Source: JBDKTH01 sp964558295 (GTDB lineage Bacteria > Planctomycetota > Planctomycetia > Pirellulales > Thermoguttaceae). From it: a DNA stretch of 12,518 nucleotides. The stretch lies in assembly GCA_964558295.1 (NCBI GenBank), contig CAZLDQ010000172.1, positions 1-12,518 on the forward strand, written 5' to 3'. A program made the translations under genes and the position numbers. Positions 1 through 8,800 of the stretch are shown piece by piece (position 1 is the stretch's first letter; every line of letters begins with the position of its first letter). The notes below the pieces were generated by a model, which searched no databases, had not been told where the DNA came from, and saw nothing but the letters and a program-made list of their open reading frames with translations.

Positions 1-165
1 GACGGCCATTATAACTATGCTGGAGGGGGCGGGGCGAGGGGGAACAATGGGAAAAAGAGATCGCCGTACCCTCGTGTAGTGGGGGCTGGGGCCTGAGAGG
101 GCTGAAATCGAGTGTTTGGATTGTATTAGCTCAACGATTCCTTCTTGCAACAGGGCGAGGGGCAT

Positions 166-193
166 TTGACGCGCGGGGGGGGAGTGGTAGACT
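166..193 (+). promoter_or_regulatory. Candidate sigma-70 type promoter with a G8 tract in its spacer
   Basis: TTGACG at 166-171 matches the -35 consensus at five of six positions. TAGACT at 188-193 matches the -10 consensus at four of six. The spacer is 16 bases and contains eight consecutive G (175-182). Transcription would begin near 200, leaving an untranslated leader of about 95 bases before the GTG at 297. This is read by eye against the E. coli consensus; planctomycete promoters may differ. Confidence 0.4.
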
Positions 194-282
194 AGACAAT
201 CCCGACCGAAGTTGCTTCTACCACGGCTTGAACCGGACAAATCCCGAGGCGGGTATCTTTGTCGCCGGGCCATTCTGACAAC

Positions 283-288
283 AGGAGG
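283..288 (+). promoter_or_regulatory. Shine-Dalgarno site AGGAGG deciding a GTG start
   Basis: A perfect AGGAGG ends 8 bases before GTG at 297. It is the strongest ribosome binding site at any gene start in the window. It fixes the GTG as the phosphatase start, and the signal peptide begins directly from this codon. Confidence 0.75.
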
Positions 289-296
289 ACACCCAC

Positions 297-1999
297 GTGT
301 TTCCGCAATCCCGGACTACGTATCACTTCATCGTTTGTATGATGGCCGTTGTCGTCGCCAGTCTGTCGGCTGCGGGCTTGACCATGGCCGAGTCGCCCAA
401 GGTCAAGAATGTTATCGTGTTGATCGCTGATGGTTGCTCAAGCGCNNNNNNNNNNAGCAGGTTACCGCGATTCGTTTGGTTAAAGGAGGCCCCGTGGCGG
501 TGGACGAGATCCGTTCGGGAAGGGTCAAGACCTTTATTGCCGATTCGGTCGTGGCCGATTCGGCTCCGGCGGCTTCTGCTTTTGCTACAGGGTGCCGGAC
601 CAATGCCAAATACATCAGTGTTGCGCCGGACGCCAAGACGATCTCTGTCGTACCTGCCCCGAAACCGGAAGACTACAATCGCCCGATGGCCACGGTGTTG
701 GAGGGAGCCCGATTGCTGGGGAAGGCGACGGGGATTGTCTGTACCTGCCGAGTCAGTCACGCCACGCCGGCAGCCTACATGGCTCATGTGGTCTCCCGTA
801 ACGACGAACAGAGCATCATGGAGCAGGCGGTCTATCAGAACGTTGATGCTGTGTTTGGCGGCGGTGAAGAATACCTTCTGCCGGTGGGTGCGGGGGGGAA
901 GCGGACAGATAAAGAGGATCTCCAGGCTGTGTTGCGGCAACGCGGGTATCAAATTGTCCGGAAGCAAGGCGAACTTGCCGAGCTTCGGACTGGGAGAGTG
1001 TTCGGGGTGTTCGCTACCAGCAGCATGGCACCCGAGATTGATCGAGCCGCCCTAGCCCCCACGGAGCCTACGCTCGAAGAAATGACGCGCAAGGCGATCG
1101 AATTGTTGTCCCAAGATCCCGATGGGTTCTTCCTGATGGTCGAGGGGAGCCAAGTGGATTGGGCTTGCCACGCCAATGACCCGTCGCAACTCGTTAGCGA
1201 TTTGTTGATGTACGACAACGCGGTGGCCGCCGCCCTGGAATTTGCCAAGAAGGACGGCAATACCCTGGTGCTTGCCCTTTCGGATCACAACACGGGCGGG
1301 TTCTCAATTGGTAATACGGCGTCTAATTCGATATACAATCAAATGACAGTCGAAGCTTTCGTTGGTCCTCTGAAGAAGATGAAAGCGTCGGCTCCTGCCA
1401 TGTGGCAGATGGTCGCTGTGGACAAGACGCCCGAGCGGGTCAAGGAGGTGGTCCGTCAGTGCTGGGGGATGGAGATCAGTGACGCCGAAGCCGCGGAGAT
1501 TCTGCTCCGGGCCAAGGGGAAAACGAGTGACGCCCAAAACGCCTTCGGCGAGGTGCTTTGCCCGAAACACACCTTCGTCGGCTGGACGACGCACGGCCAT
1601 TGCGGCGGCGATGTGCCGCTGGGGGCCTTTGGGCCTGGCCGTCCCACGGGCGTCTTTGATGGTCCCGAGATTGGTCGCATCACGGCCGATGCCTTGGGGG
1701 TCGACTTTGAACAACTGAACAAGCGGCTGTTTGTCGATGCCTCCGAGGCCCTGGCGGAGGCCAAAGTCACGGTCGACAAGACCGATGCAGCCAACCCTAT
1801 CGTGAAGATCGAACTCCATGGAAAGACGGCCGAACTGCCGGTCAACAAGAACCTCTTGCGGATCGGCGAGCGGCTGGAAGAACTCGAAGGGGTCGTGGTC
1901 TACATCGCCACCACGCAAAAGGTCTACCTCCCCATGCAAGCCGTGAATCTGATTCGCGGTGAAGACACCGCTTCGTCGGCCACTGCTCAGAGCAGGTAA
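297..1999 (+). CDS. Secreted alkaline phosphatase (PhoA superfamily), interrupted by an assembly gap
   Basis: Phosphomonoesterase predicted to act outside the cytoplasm, releasing inorganic phosphate from organic esters. A GTG start follows a perfect Shine-Dalgarno. Residues 1-31 form a signal peptide with a hydrophobic core (FIVCMMAVVVASLSAAG) and a probable cleavage after TMA. The first metal-site motif IADG follows. After the N gap come the nucleophile motif DSAPAASAFATG (catalytic Ser codon at 560-562), SHATPAAYMAH, the ligand motif VEGSQVDWACHAND (Glu 1142, Asp 1157, His 1169), SDHNTGG (Asp 1283, His 1286) and GHCGGDVP (His 1598). The two-zinc, one-magnesium ligand set of the family therefore looks complete. 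The two halves lie in different frames only because 10 placeholder N were inserted; a true gap of 2 modulo 3 bases restores one protein of about 564 residues. It converges on the glycosidase gene across a hairpin. Family assignment is firm; substrate preference is unknown. Confidence 0.9.
446..455. other. Assembly gap (10 N) inside the phosphatase gene
   Basis: Ten N separate the codons for DGCSSA from those for QVTAIRLVKG. The open frame before the gap and the one after it differ by one base, so the true missing length must be 2 modulo 3 (2, 5, 8 and so on), not 10. Family members usually have about nine residues between the DG of the metal motif and the Arg of the following helix. A 2-base gap gives ten here, so almost nothing is missing. 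Confidence 0.85.
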
Positions 2000-2031
2000 T
2001 CGGTAGTCGTCCGTACACAGGAATTGGCTGA

Positions 2032-2064
2032 GGGCATCCGCTGGAATCCGTCCGGCGGTTGCCC
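2032..2064. terminator. Terminator-like hairpin between convergent genes
   Basis: GGGCA (2032-2036) pairs with TGCCC (2060-2064). After one T-T mismatch, CCGCTGGA (2038-2045) pairs with TCCGGCGG (2051-2058), with one G-U wobble and a five-base loop. That gives 13 paired positions. It begins 33 bases after the phosphatase stop and is followed on the plus strand by GTTCTTTG, a short T-rich tail. It also lies 39 bases past the stop of the opposing glycosidase gene, so it may stop transcription from both sides, although the minus-strand side lacks a T run. Confidence 0.65.
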
Positions 2065-2102
2065 GTTCTTTGTGACAACGTCGCGGCGATGATTCGTGGA
2101 CG

Positions 2103-4709
2103 TCAGCGGATCAGCCGCACTTCCCAAGGCTGGAGCGTGATCGATTGGACCCGCCCGGCCCAGGTGAGCTTGCCCGTCTGCGGTGTTTCCGTGACATTGA
2201 CGAGGACCACCGCTTGGGAGCCGTCGGAAGCTTCGAAGGCGTTATGCAGGATGGCCGCAAAGCGTCGCTTCTGGAACTCGAACGATTGGGTCTCCAGCTT
2301 CGGCGGATGGAGCATTTTGCCGAGGAGGAGATAGGGCCGCCCTTCACCGTGGAACAGCTCAACCCACTGACGCATCAGATTGTGATCGGCCGGTTTGTCG
2401 GGCCGCTGCACGATCACCGTGGATCCGTCGGGCCGCACCTCTTCGAGGGCCATGTCGTCGATCCAAACGGTGCCTGGGCCGTTCATGTGGAGCATGATGC
2501 GGAGCAGTTGGGTGCCCTCGGGCAATGTGAACGTCACTTCGCTTCGGGTCCACTGGCCTTCGCTTTTCGGCATGGGGATATGCCACGAGCCGGTCAATTT
2601 CATCCGGTCATTAAACGCGCCGAGCCCGATGGCGTTTCGTTCCTTGAGATCGGAGCTTTTCATCCAGACGCTCACCCGGTAGGTCCGCCCGACCTGCAAG
2701 TTGTCGCTGACACTGACATTCTGTGAGACTTGGACGATCTCCCCCGGCGTATCGTTCGTCAGCCGGAGACTGTAGCGGCCACCGTGGTGCTGGGCCTCGT
2801 CATGGGCGGCCTCGCCGCTGTACGCTTTTCCTTGGTAGCCGTCCACCTTATTCCAGCCGGCCGGGGCCGTGTTGATCCTGTCTTCAAAATCGCCGCCTTC
2901 CAGGACTGGGCCTGGCATGATGCACTTCGATGGAATGAAGTGGGGGATCTGGCCGTTGACCAGGCAATAGGCTGTCTGGAGGTGGTTACCCGCGTGGGGA
3001 TTGCTTTGGAACGTGGGCAGGTATTCGTGATAGAGATAGTTGAACACAGAAGCCGGTTCGCCGTTGTCCCCTCGCATCACTTCCCAGTCGCGGTAATCCT
3101 GGATGGCTGCCTGTTGAATGAACAGTTCGTTGGGCTCCTCGAAACAGACGACCGCCTGGGGATCGATTTTCCGGCAGGCCTGAAGCATGGTTTCAAGCTG
3201 CTTACGGAACACGTCGGTGGCCCAGGGGCCGGGGCCGGGAACATGGCCGTGAGTTGTGCTGTAGCAGGCAGGAAAACGCCCACCGACCACTTGATCGAGC
3301 TGCACCATGTCGGCTCCACGCTGGACCAATCCGACGGCAATCTGGTTCAGCCAGTCGATCGTCCAAGGGTCGCCCGGGCACATCGTGGCACACTCACCGC
3401 CCCGAAGCCAACTTCGTCCGCTGACGATTACCTTGCCATCGCGTCCACAAACGGCGTGGGCCCTTGCCGTGGCGTCGAACCTTGTCCGGTTGTCCCAGGC
3501 AAAGGTCCCATCGGCCTGCTTGTTGTAGGTGACCGTGTAGTGGTAGCCCGAGGGCCAAAGGAACGTGTGGCCGCCGAGGCTGCGCCCCAAGCGGGTCAAC
3601 TCCTGGAACTTCTCGTCGGAGGGGAAGACCGGAAAATAATCAGGCGTAACCCAGCAAGCAACTTTCTCCCAGCCCCAATAGGCGATGATCAAGGGAGTGG
3701 CTTTGGGGAAGTTGCCACGCCAGTAGCTCTTCAGCCACATCTCGATCATCGACGGATTCGCCAGCCAGTCGCGATGGAAACGGACCATGGCCGGACCAGC
3801 CTTGAGCCACGCCGGGATGTCCTCCCGGGCCCCGAATGTTCGTTCGCACCACGGTTGACGCACGGCCCATTGCTTGTAGATGTCGGCCGCATCGCGCCAG
3901 TCGGTTGGCGTGGCCGGATCCGCACTCCGGAATGACGTATGCACGATGTCGTAATCGAGCGCGTAGACGCCTTGGCTGAAACACGGATGCAGCCAGGTCA
4001 ACGCCAGACCTTCGTCCGTCCGTGTTGCAACAACCTCCTTGGGATATCCTCGCGAGTCCAAGGCGGCAGTCATCAGGCCACCGGTGTTGTCGTAGTAGCA
4101 GCCAAACTGTGCGGCAAGACTGCCCGGTTGGCCCCCGCTCACCGACCAGCCGGGGGTTGCGGCGGAGGGGTGATAGACACCCCCTTTCGTCTTGCCCAGT
4201 ACGACCGCATCGGTGGCTTGCGAGGCCGGCGGTGTCCGCAGCACGAGGTAGGGAAACCGCACACGTTCGAGCACGACGCCCTCAGGAAGGCTGGCCTCAA
4301 TGCGCCATCGAAGCATCGGATCGCCGGCGCTTGCGGTAACGGTGCAGACAACCCGCCCCGGTCGCCCTGGAAACTCCGAAAACTCGGCTTGGCCCGTTGT
4401 GCGCGTGCCCGTAAAGATCCGGCGCAGAACCACCTTCTTGGCATCGCGGCTGGAGAGCGTGAATCGCTTTCCTGTTGGATCAGCACTGGCCGAAAGTTCC
4501 AGTTGGAACAACTGCGGGGCGGCCTGCTTGGCGAGTAGTTCCCGGTTGGTGACAAGGTCTCGAAGAGACGCGGCCGCCCCCGCGGCCTTCGTGGAGAGTG
4601 TCACGGAAAGCCGTTCATTCTCGACCGTCACCTGATCAGTCGCTTGGACCGTAACGGTGGACAAGAGCAAACACAGACTTGTAAGAGTACGGAAAAAGAT
4701 GTTCTTCAT
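2103..4709 (-). CDS. Secreted glycoside-hydrolase-like protein (resembles DUF6259 type) with inserted CBM-like domain
   Basis: Predicted exported carbohydrate-active protein of 868 residues. The ATG at 4709 is chosen over an in-frame start 51 bases upstream: it has GAAGG 6 bases before it and begins directly with a signal peptide (MKNIFFRTLTSLCLLLSTVTVQA). Residues 25-290 form a beta-rich N-terminal domain. Residues 295-600 look like a TIM barrel, with ADMVQLDQVVGG (Asp472) and VVCFEEPNE (Glu524/Glu525) at strand ends where retaining glycosidases carry their acids. Residues 601-758 read as a jelly-roll carbohydrate-binding module (GWNKVDG, HHGGRYSLRL, GRTYRVSVWMK, TVWIDDM). Residues 771-868 (RPYLLLGKMLHPPK, AVVLVNVTETPQTG) look like the enzyme's own C-terminal beta domain. 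The gene starts 63 bases after the reductase gene, probably co-transcribed. The substrate and the catalytic pair are inferred, not proven, and the family name is from memory. Confidence 0.75.
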   Translation of the reverse strand: MKNIFFRTLTSLCLLLSTVTVQATDQVTVENERLSVTLSTKAAGAAASLRDLVTNRELLAKQAAPQLFQLELSASADPTGKRFTLSSRDAKKVVLRRIFTGTRTTGQAEFSEFPGRPGRVVCTVTASAGDPMLRWRIEASLPEGVVLERVRFPYLVLRTPPASQATDAVVLGKTKGGVYHPSAATPGWSVSGGQPGSLAAQFGCYYDNTGGLMTAALDSRGYPKEVVATRTDEGLALTWLHPCFSQGVYALDYDIVHTSFRSADPATPTDWRDAADIYKQWAVRQPWCERTFGAREDIPAWLKAGPAMVRFHRDWLANPSMIEMWLKSYWRGNFPKATPLIIAYWGWEKVACWVTPDYFPVFPSDEKFQELTRLGRSLGGHTFLWPSGYHYTVTYNKQADGTFAWDNRTRFDATARAHAVCGRDGKVIVSGRSWLRGGECATMCPGDPWTIDWLNQIAVGLVQRGADMVQLDQVVGGRFPACYSTTHGHVPGPGPWATDVFRKQLETMLQACRKIDPQAVVCFEEPNELFIQQAAIQDYRDWEVMRGDNGEPASVFNYLYHEYLPTFQSNPHAGNHLQTAYCLVNGQIPHFIPSKCIMPGPVLEGGDFEDRINTAPAGWNKVDGYQGKAYSGEAAHDEAQHHGGRYSLRLTNDTPGEIVQVSQNVSVSDNLQVGRTYRVSVWMKSSDLKERNAIGLGAFNDRMKLTGSWHIPMPKSEGQWTRSEVTFTLPEGTQLLRIMLHMNGPGTVWIDDMALEEVRPDGSTVIVQRPDKPADHNLMRQWVELFHGEGRPYLLLGKMLHPPKLETQSFEFQKRRFAAILHNAFEASDGSQAVVLVNVTETPQTGKLTWAGRVQSITLQPWEVRLIR

Positions 4710-4772
4710 GCTTAGCCTTCGGGTGCGAGTGATCAATGGGGTGAGGGCGGCAACGGTCACAGCTTTGGGAAA

Positions 4773-5762
4773 TCAGTATTTCCCTCGGATATGAGCTGCC
4801 ACCTTGTCCTTGTAAAACTGCTGGAGCTGCTTGTGGAGCTTGTCCGCAAGTGGCGGCAAGTCGGAGGCGGCCGCATTAGCCCGCGCCTGATCGGGCCGTC
4901 TGGCGCCAGGGATGACCGTGGTCACCGCGTCGAAATCCAGGCACCAACGCAAGGCGAATTGAGCCATCGTCGAGCCTGGCGGAACCAGCGGCTTGAGTTC
5001 CTCGGTCAGTGCTACCCCTTTTTCGAATGGTAATCCGGCAAAAGTCTCCCCCACGTTGAATTGCTGCCCGTCGCGGTTAAACGTCCGGTGATCGTTGGCG
5101 GGGAAGGTGGTCTCGGTGGTCAGCTTTCCGCCCAGCAGTCCGCTGGCCAGCGGTAGGCGGATGATCAGGGCAACCCCCTGCTGTTTCGCTCTTTCGAACA
5201 ACACATCAATGGGCTTCTGGCGGAAGATGTTGAAGATAATCTGGAGCGAAGCCAATCCCTCCTGTTTGAGGCACCAGAGGGCTTCGTCCATCGATTCCAC
5301 GCTTGCGCCAAACGCCCTGATCTTCCCCTGCTGCTTCAATTCACGAAGATGCTCGAAGACCTCATACTGCTCAAGCATATCGGTTGGGATGCAGTGCGTT
5401 TGCGTCAAGTCAACGGCCTCCACCCCCAGACGCCGCAACGAGTCTTCGGTGTGCTGGATGACCGCGGCACGGGTGAAGTTGTCCGGCCAACCCGGCTTGG
5501 GGTTGAGCCCGAATTTCGTCGCAAGGAAGAATCGCTCACGCTGGCACTCCTTGAGGAACCGGCCGATGAGCGATTCACTCCGGCCCATCCCGTAGATGTC
5601 GGCCGTGTCGATGAATGTCACACCGGCCTCCGCAGCAGCTCGCAGGGTTTCGAGGGCTTGCTGGTCGGGCAATGTACCCCATTCCGTGCCGCCAAGTTGC
5701 CACGTGCCCAAGCCGATTTCTGAGACGTGCCGGCCAGTCTTGCCAAAAGGACGCAAGTGCAT
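4773..5762 (-). CDS. Aldo/keto reductase, NADP(H)-dependent
   Basis: Cytosolic oxidoreductase of 329 residues, the normal length for this family, with no signal peptide. The N terminus (MHLRPFGKTGRHVSEIGLGT) is the standard first strand and glycine turn. The catalytic tetrad is complete: Asp52 and Tyr57 in FIDTADIYG, Lys83 in ATKFG, and His123 in QTHC. The C-terminal nucleotide-binding segment IPGARRPDQARANA fits NADP 2'-phosphate recognition. The ATG at 5762 has no clear Shine-Dalgarno. The gene begins 74 bases after the kinase-tubulin stop, a gap that holds a good -10 box, and is followed after 63 bases by the glycosidase gene. Family members reduce sugar aldehydes, keto acids and similar carbonyls; a role in sugar metabolism is suggested only by the neighbouring glycosidase. 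The exact substrate cannot be read from sequence. Confidence 0.88.
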   Translation of the reverse strand: MHLRPFGKTGRHVSEIGLGTWQLGGTEWGTLPDQQALETLRAAAEAGVTFIDTADIYGMGRSESLIGRFLKECQRERFFLATKFGLNPKPGWPDNFTRAAVIQHTEDSLRRLGVEAVDLTQTHCIPTDMLEQYEVFEHLRELKQQGKIRAFGASVESMDEALWCLKQEGLASLQIIFNIFRQKPIDVLFERAKQQGVALIIRLPLASGLLGGKLTTETTFPANDHRTFNRDGQQFNVGETFAGLPFEKGVALTEELKPLVPPGSTMAQFALRWCLDFDAVTTVIPGARRPDQARANAAASDLPPLADKLHKQLQQFYKDKVAAHIRGKY

Positions 5763-5803
5763 GGGAGAGTTTGAGGTTGGAAGACACGGATGCCGAGACT
5801 CTC

Positions 5804-5809
5804 ATTGTA
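5804..5809 (-). promoter_or_regulatory. Candidate -10 box for the reductase-glycosidase unit
   Basis: On the minus strand this reads TACAAT, five of six matches to the -10 consensus, preceded by CAGC. A start site near 5797 would leave a leader of about 35 bases before the ATG at 5762. The -35 region is poor: ATTCCG at 17 bases or TTCCGT at 16 bases. It lies in the only gap between the kinase-tubulin gene and the reductase gene, so it could separate the two transcription units. Confidence 0.35.
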
Positions 5810-5836
5810 GCTGAAAATACGCCCAACGGAATCCCA

Positions 5837-8800
5837 TCACACCAGAGGCGGCCAACTGACGTCAACCCGCGTGTGTAGGCGGGAGGCGAGCTGGGGAATC
5901 TGCTCCCGCTGGTCGGCTAGATGAGCAGCCACCGCCCGAGGGGAGAGCTGCTCGGCTTCCTGACAGAGCACGATGTCTCCGTCGGAATCGAACACCATGG
6001 TTGGCTGTTCGTGCAACTGCTGTTGGACCGCTTGGCGAACCCCGTCGCCATCGGCATTTTCCGGGATGACGAGCAACAACCGTTTCGCCGCCCCACAGGC
6101 CAGCAGCCTGGGAATGGCCATATTCAGGCACGTATTGAGCCCGGCGGAAGTTGGATCGGGGGCATGGCCGGGCGGCGGGAAGAAGTTGGTGATGTTGATT
6201 TGCTTCAAGGCGTGGAGCACGGCCGTTCGTGCCGTCGTTCGCATCCGTGCCAGAAGAACCAAACGCGCCTCCGAATCGCGTTGCAACAAAAAGCCAAGGC
6301 CTCCATGCTCGCTGAAACAGGATACCTGCAACTGCTGGTCGAGCTGTCGAGCCATTTCGCCCATCTGGGCCTGGAGTGTCTCGATCAAGGAGGAGGATGC
6401 GCCCGGTATACTGCTGGCGACCTCCGCCAGCGAGGCAGGCGCTTTGAACTCGTCGGCAAGGCAGCTTAGCTCGCGTTTCAACTCTCCTAGCCGTCCAGCC
6501 AAGGCGGCGGTTTGACGCGCAACGGAGCGACAGCACTTGAGGGCCCCTTCCAAGAAAAGCCGACGCTGCCGGTGGGGGTGGACCTCGGGCGAATCGAGTT
6601 CCGCCGCAAGGAGGAGTTGATCGTTGTTCGATCCGGCAACTGCTCGCCGGCTTGTCTTCTTCGACACCGCCTTTTGCACCGCGGCAGCCAATCGTTCTTC
6701 AGCCTCCTGAAGCAAGCTGGCGAGATCGGCCTCCATGGCTCGCAGATGTTCGACAAACCACTGGGCCGCCTGCAGAGCGCCTCGAACCCGAACCTCCGGG
6801 TTGTCCACTTGCTGGAGGACCCAGTCGTTAATCGCCTTGGCTTGTTGCGTCGCGAGTTCGTCAAACGAGCTTGCCGGCGGCGCCGGTGGGACGGGATCAC
6901 CCGCCGTTCGTTGCAATTCGTTGCGTGCGCTGCGTGGGGCGGAGGCCTGTCGCGTTTCCCCAAACTGATTGGCTTGCTCGAGGAGTTGTTGCGCATTCAA
7001 TTGGAGAGCAGCGGCTTGCTGGCTGGCTAATCGCACGACTTCCTCAAACCGTGTCTCCTCGCCACACCAACGTTCCACCACCCGCGCACAGAGGAATTCT
7101 GTAGCGGCCGTGGGGAGACTGCTTTGTGAGTAGCCGATCTGACATATGGAAAACGTGCGCAGCCGTTGCGCACCCGAGGACGAATGGTGTGATGCGGATG
7201 TCTCTTGGCGGCACTTGTCGAAGAACGTGCCGGCCCCGGTCACCGCATTGAGGTACAGGTACTCGGCCAGTTCATCCGTTGCGGCGTCGAATTGCCGTTC
7301 GTCATGGTCGTCGCCGAGGTGGACCAGATAGGTATGAGCGAAGGGGCTGGCACCTTGCATGGCCGGCAAGCCTCCATCCGGATCGCCTGGATAGCGGCCG
7401 GTGCGACTGTAATGGACCAGTTCACTCAGGCAGGAATAGGCATTGGCGGCGGCCAACTCGCGTTGGGCGGAATTGCGCCCCGTGGAGTGGACCAAAAGTC
7501 CGCAAAGGCCGTCGTGAGAGAGCCCGAGGCCTGTGAGCACCTTGCGCACGGCGTAGGCCACGTCGAGGACCATGCCGCTGCCAGTGCCGCCGGAGATGGA
7601 CGCCACGATGAACACTCGCGGATAGTCGTTCGTAGTCTCCAGGCCGACCGCTTGGCCTGACGTGGACAAGGCGTCGGGGGCTACCATCGACGCAAGCGTT
7701 GTACGAAGTTGCTCCAAAACTTGGCGAGCCCGATCAATGAGGGCAAGCCGCCCCAAGGGTCGGAGCCCTTCCGTTTGCAGAGAGCGGGGAATGTTGTAGA
7801 GCCAGCGCCGGCTCAACCAAAGCAGGAGCTTTTCCGAATCCTCGCGGTAGTCCTGGCACCGGCGCAGCGGCAGGGCGATGGTCTCGTGGGGTTTCAACGC
7901 CGCCGCATCCTCGCTCCGCGAAGCGTGGGATAGGGCCTTCACGTCGGTGTCCAAAAGAAGCATTCGCAAGGACGGAACGGCCGACAGGTCGGCGAAACGG
8001 TCGTTTAGCCGACGCCGCAGACGCTGCAAGGTCCGCCCCGCCGTTCCGCCTATTCCAAGGAAGAGGGTCGGCCGGAAGCGGTATTCGGCCGGTGACACCT
8101 CCACCGGCGGCAAGTCTCGCACCAGCAGAGGCTCTTCCGGCTCGACCGGCATTGCCACGGACTGGGCAACACGCGACGAACGGTGGATTGGCGGCCGTTC
8201 GCCGGTGAACTGTATGGTCTTCTCCACGTTCGCGGCCGGTGCGTCGGGAGAAGCGACTTTTGCCGGCGCCGAGACTTCAGTGACTTGGGAGACCGTGGGT
8301 GAAGTCGGGACCTCGGCCTCTCCTTCAGTGCACACGCGAGGGCTTCGAGCAACCACCTCGACCGATGTCCGGCTGGCTGCCAAGAGGTTGTCGACCATTG
8401 CCCGGCAAGTGGGGAATCGTTCCTCGGGGTCCTTGGCCAGGGCGCGGGCGATTGTCTCGCGGTCTGCGGGAGGGAGCGTGGCGAGTTGAGGACGACTGTT
8501 CAAATGTTGTGCGGCCAATTGGGCCGGGGTTCGGCCAGGGAACGGCAGACTCCCGGTCAACAATTCCTGATACACGATCGCCAAGCTGTACTGGTCGCTG
8601 TGCAGGCTGGGGCTGCCGTCAAACACTTCCGGGGCGGCGTAGACTGGCGTCAAGCCCGTCGGCATCGAAACCGTGTTGTTGTCGATGTCCTTGACGAGTC
8701 CGAAATCCGCTACTTTGACACGTCCGCCGAGCACCAGGAGATTCTCCGGCTTGATGTCCAAGTGCTGCAGCGTATATCGCTGGGACATGTAATCCAGCGC

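Larger units (their letters stand above)
1..296. other. Non-coding leader upstream of the phosphatase gene
   Basis: I see no gene in this stretch; the short open frame running from about 212 has no recognisable protein and overlaps the well-supported phosphatase start in another frame. The first 110 bases are strikingly G-rich on the plus strand, with G runs at 25-29, 31-34, 38-42, 49-51, 81-85 and 88-91. The second half holds a candidate promoter and the ribosome binding site listed separately. I saw no convincing Pho-box direct repeat, so phosphate control of the downstream gene is not supported by the sequence. Confidence 0.6.

Noticed and set aside
200..296. Pho-box search upstream of the phosphatase
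   Set aside because: No pair of CTGTCA-like direct repeats with the expected spacing was visible, so I do not claim PhoB control.
482..496. AAAGGAGG followed by in-frame GTG just after the N gap
   Set aside because: It looks like a start site, but AAA GGA GGC simply encodes Lys-Gly-Gly. Starting there would remove the signal peptide and the first metal motif.
539..563. Repeated GCCGATTCGG in the phosphatase gene
   Set aside because: Explained by coding for ADSVVADSA around the active-site serine; two copies do not make a repeat array.
2730..3935. 401-codon plus-strand open frame opposite the glycosidase gene
   Set aside because: It is antisense to a gene with clear domains and a signal peptide. 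Its own translation has no recognisable motif; long shadow frames are expected in GC-rich coding DNA.
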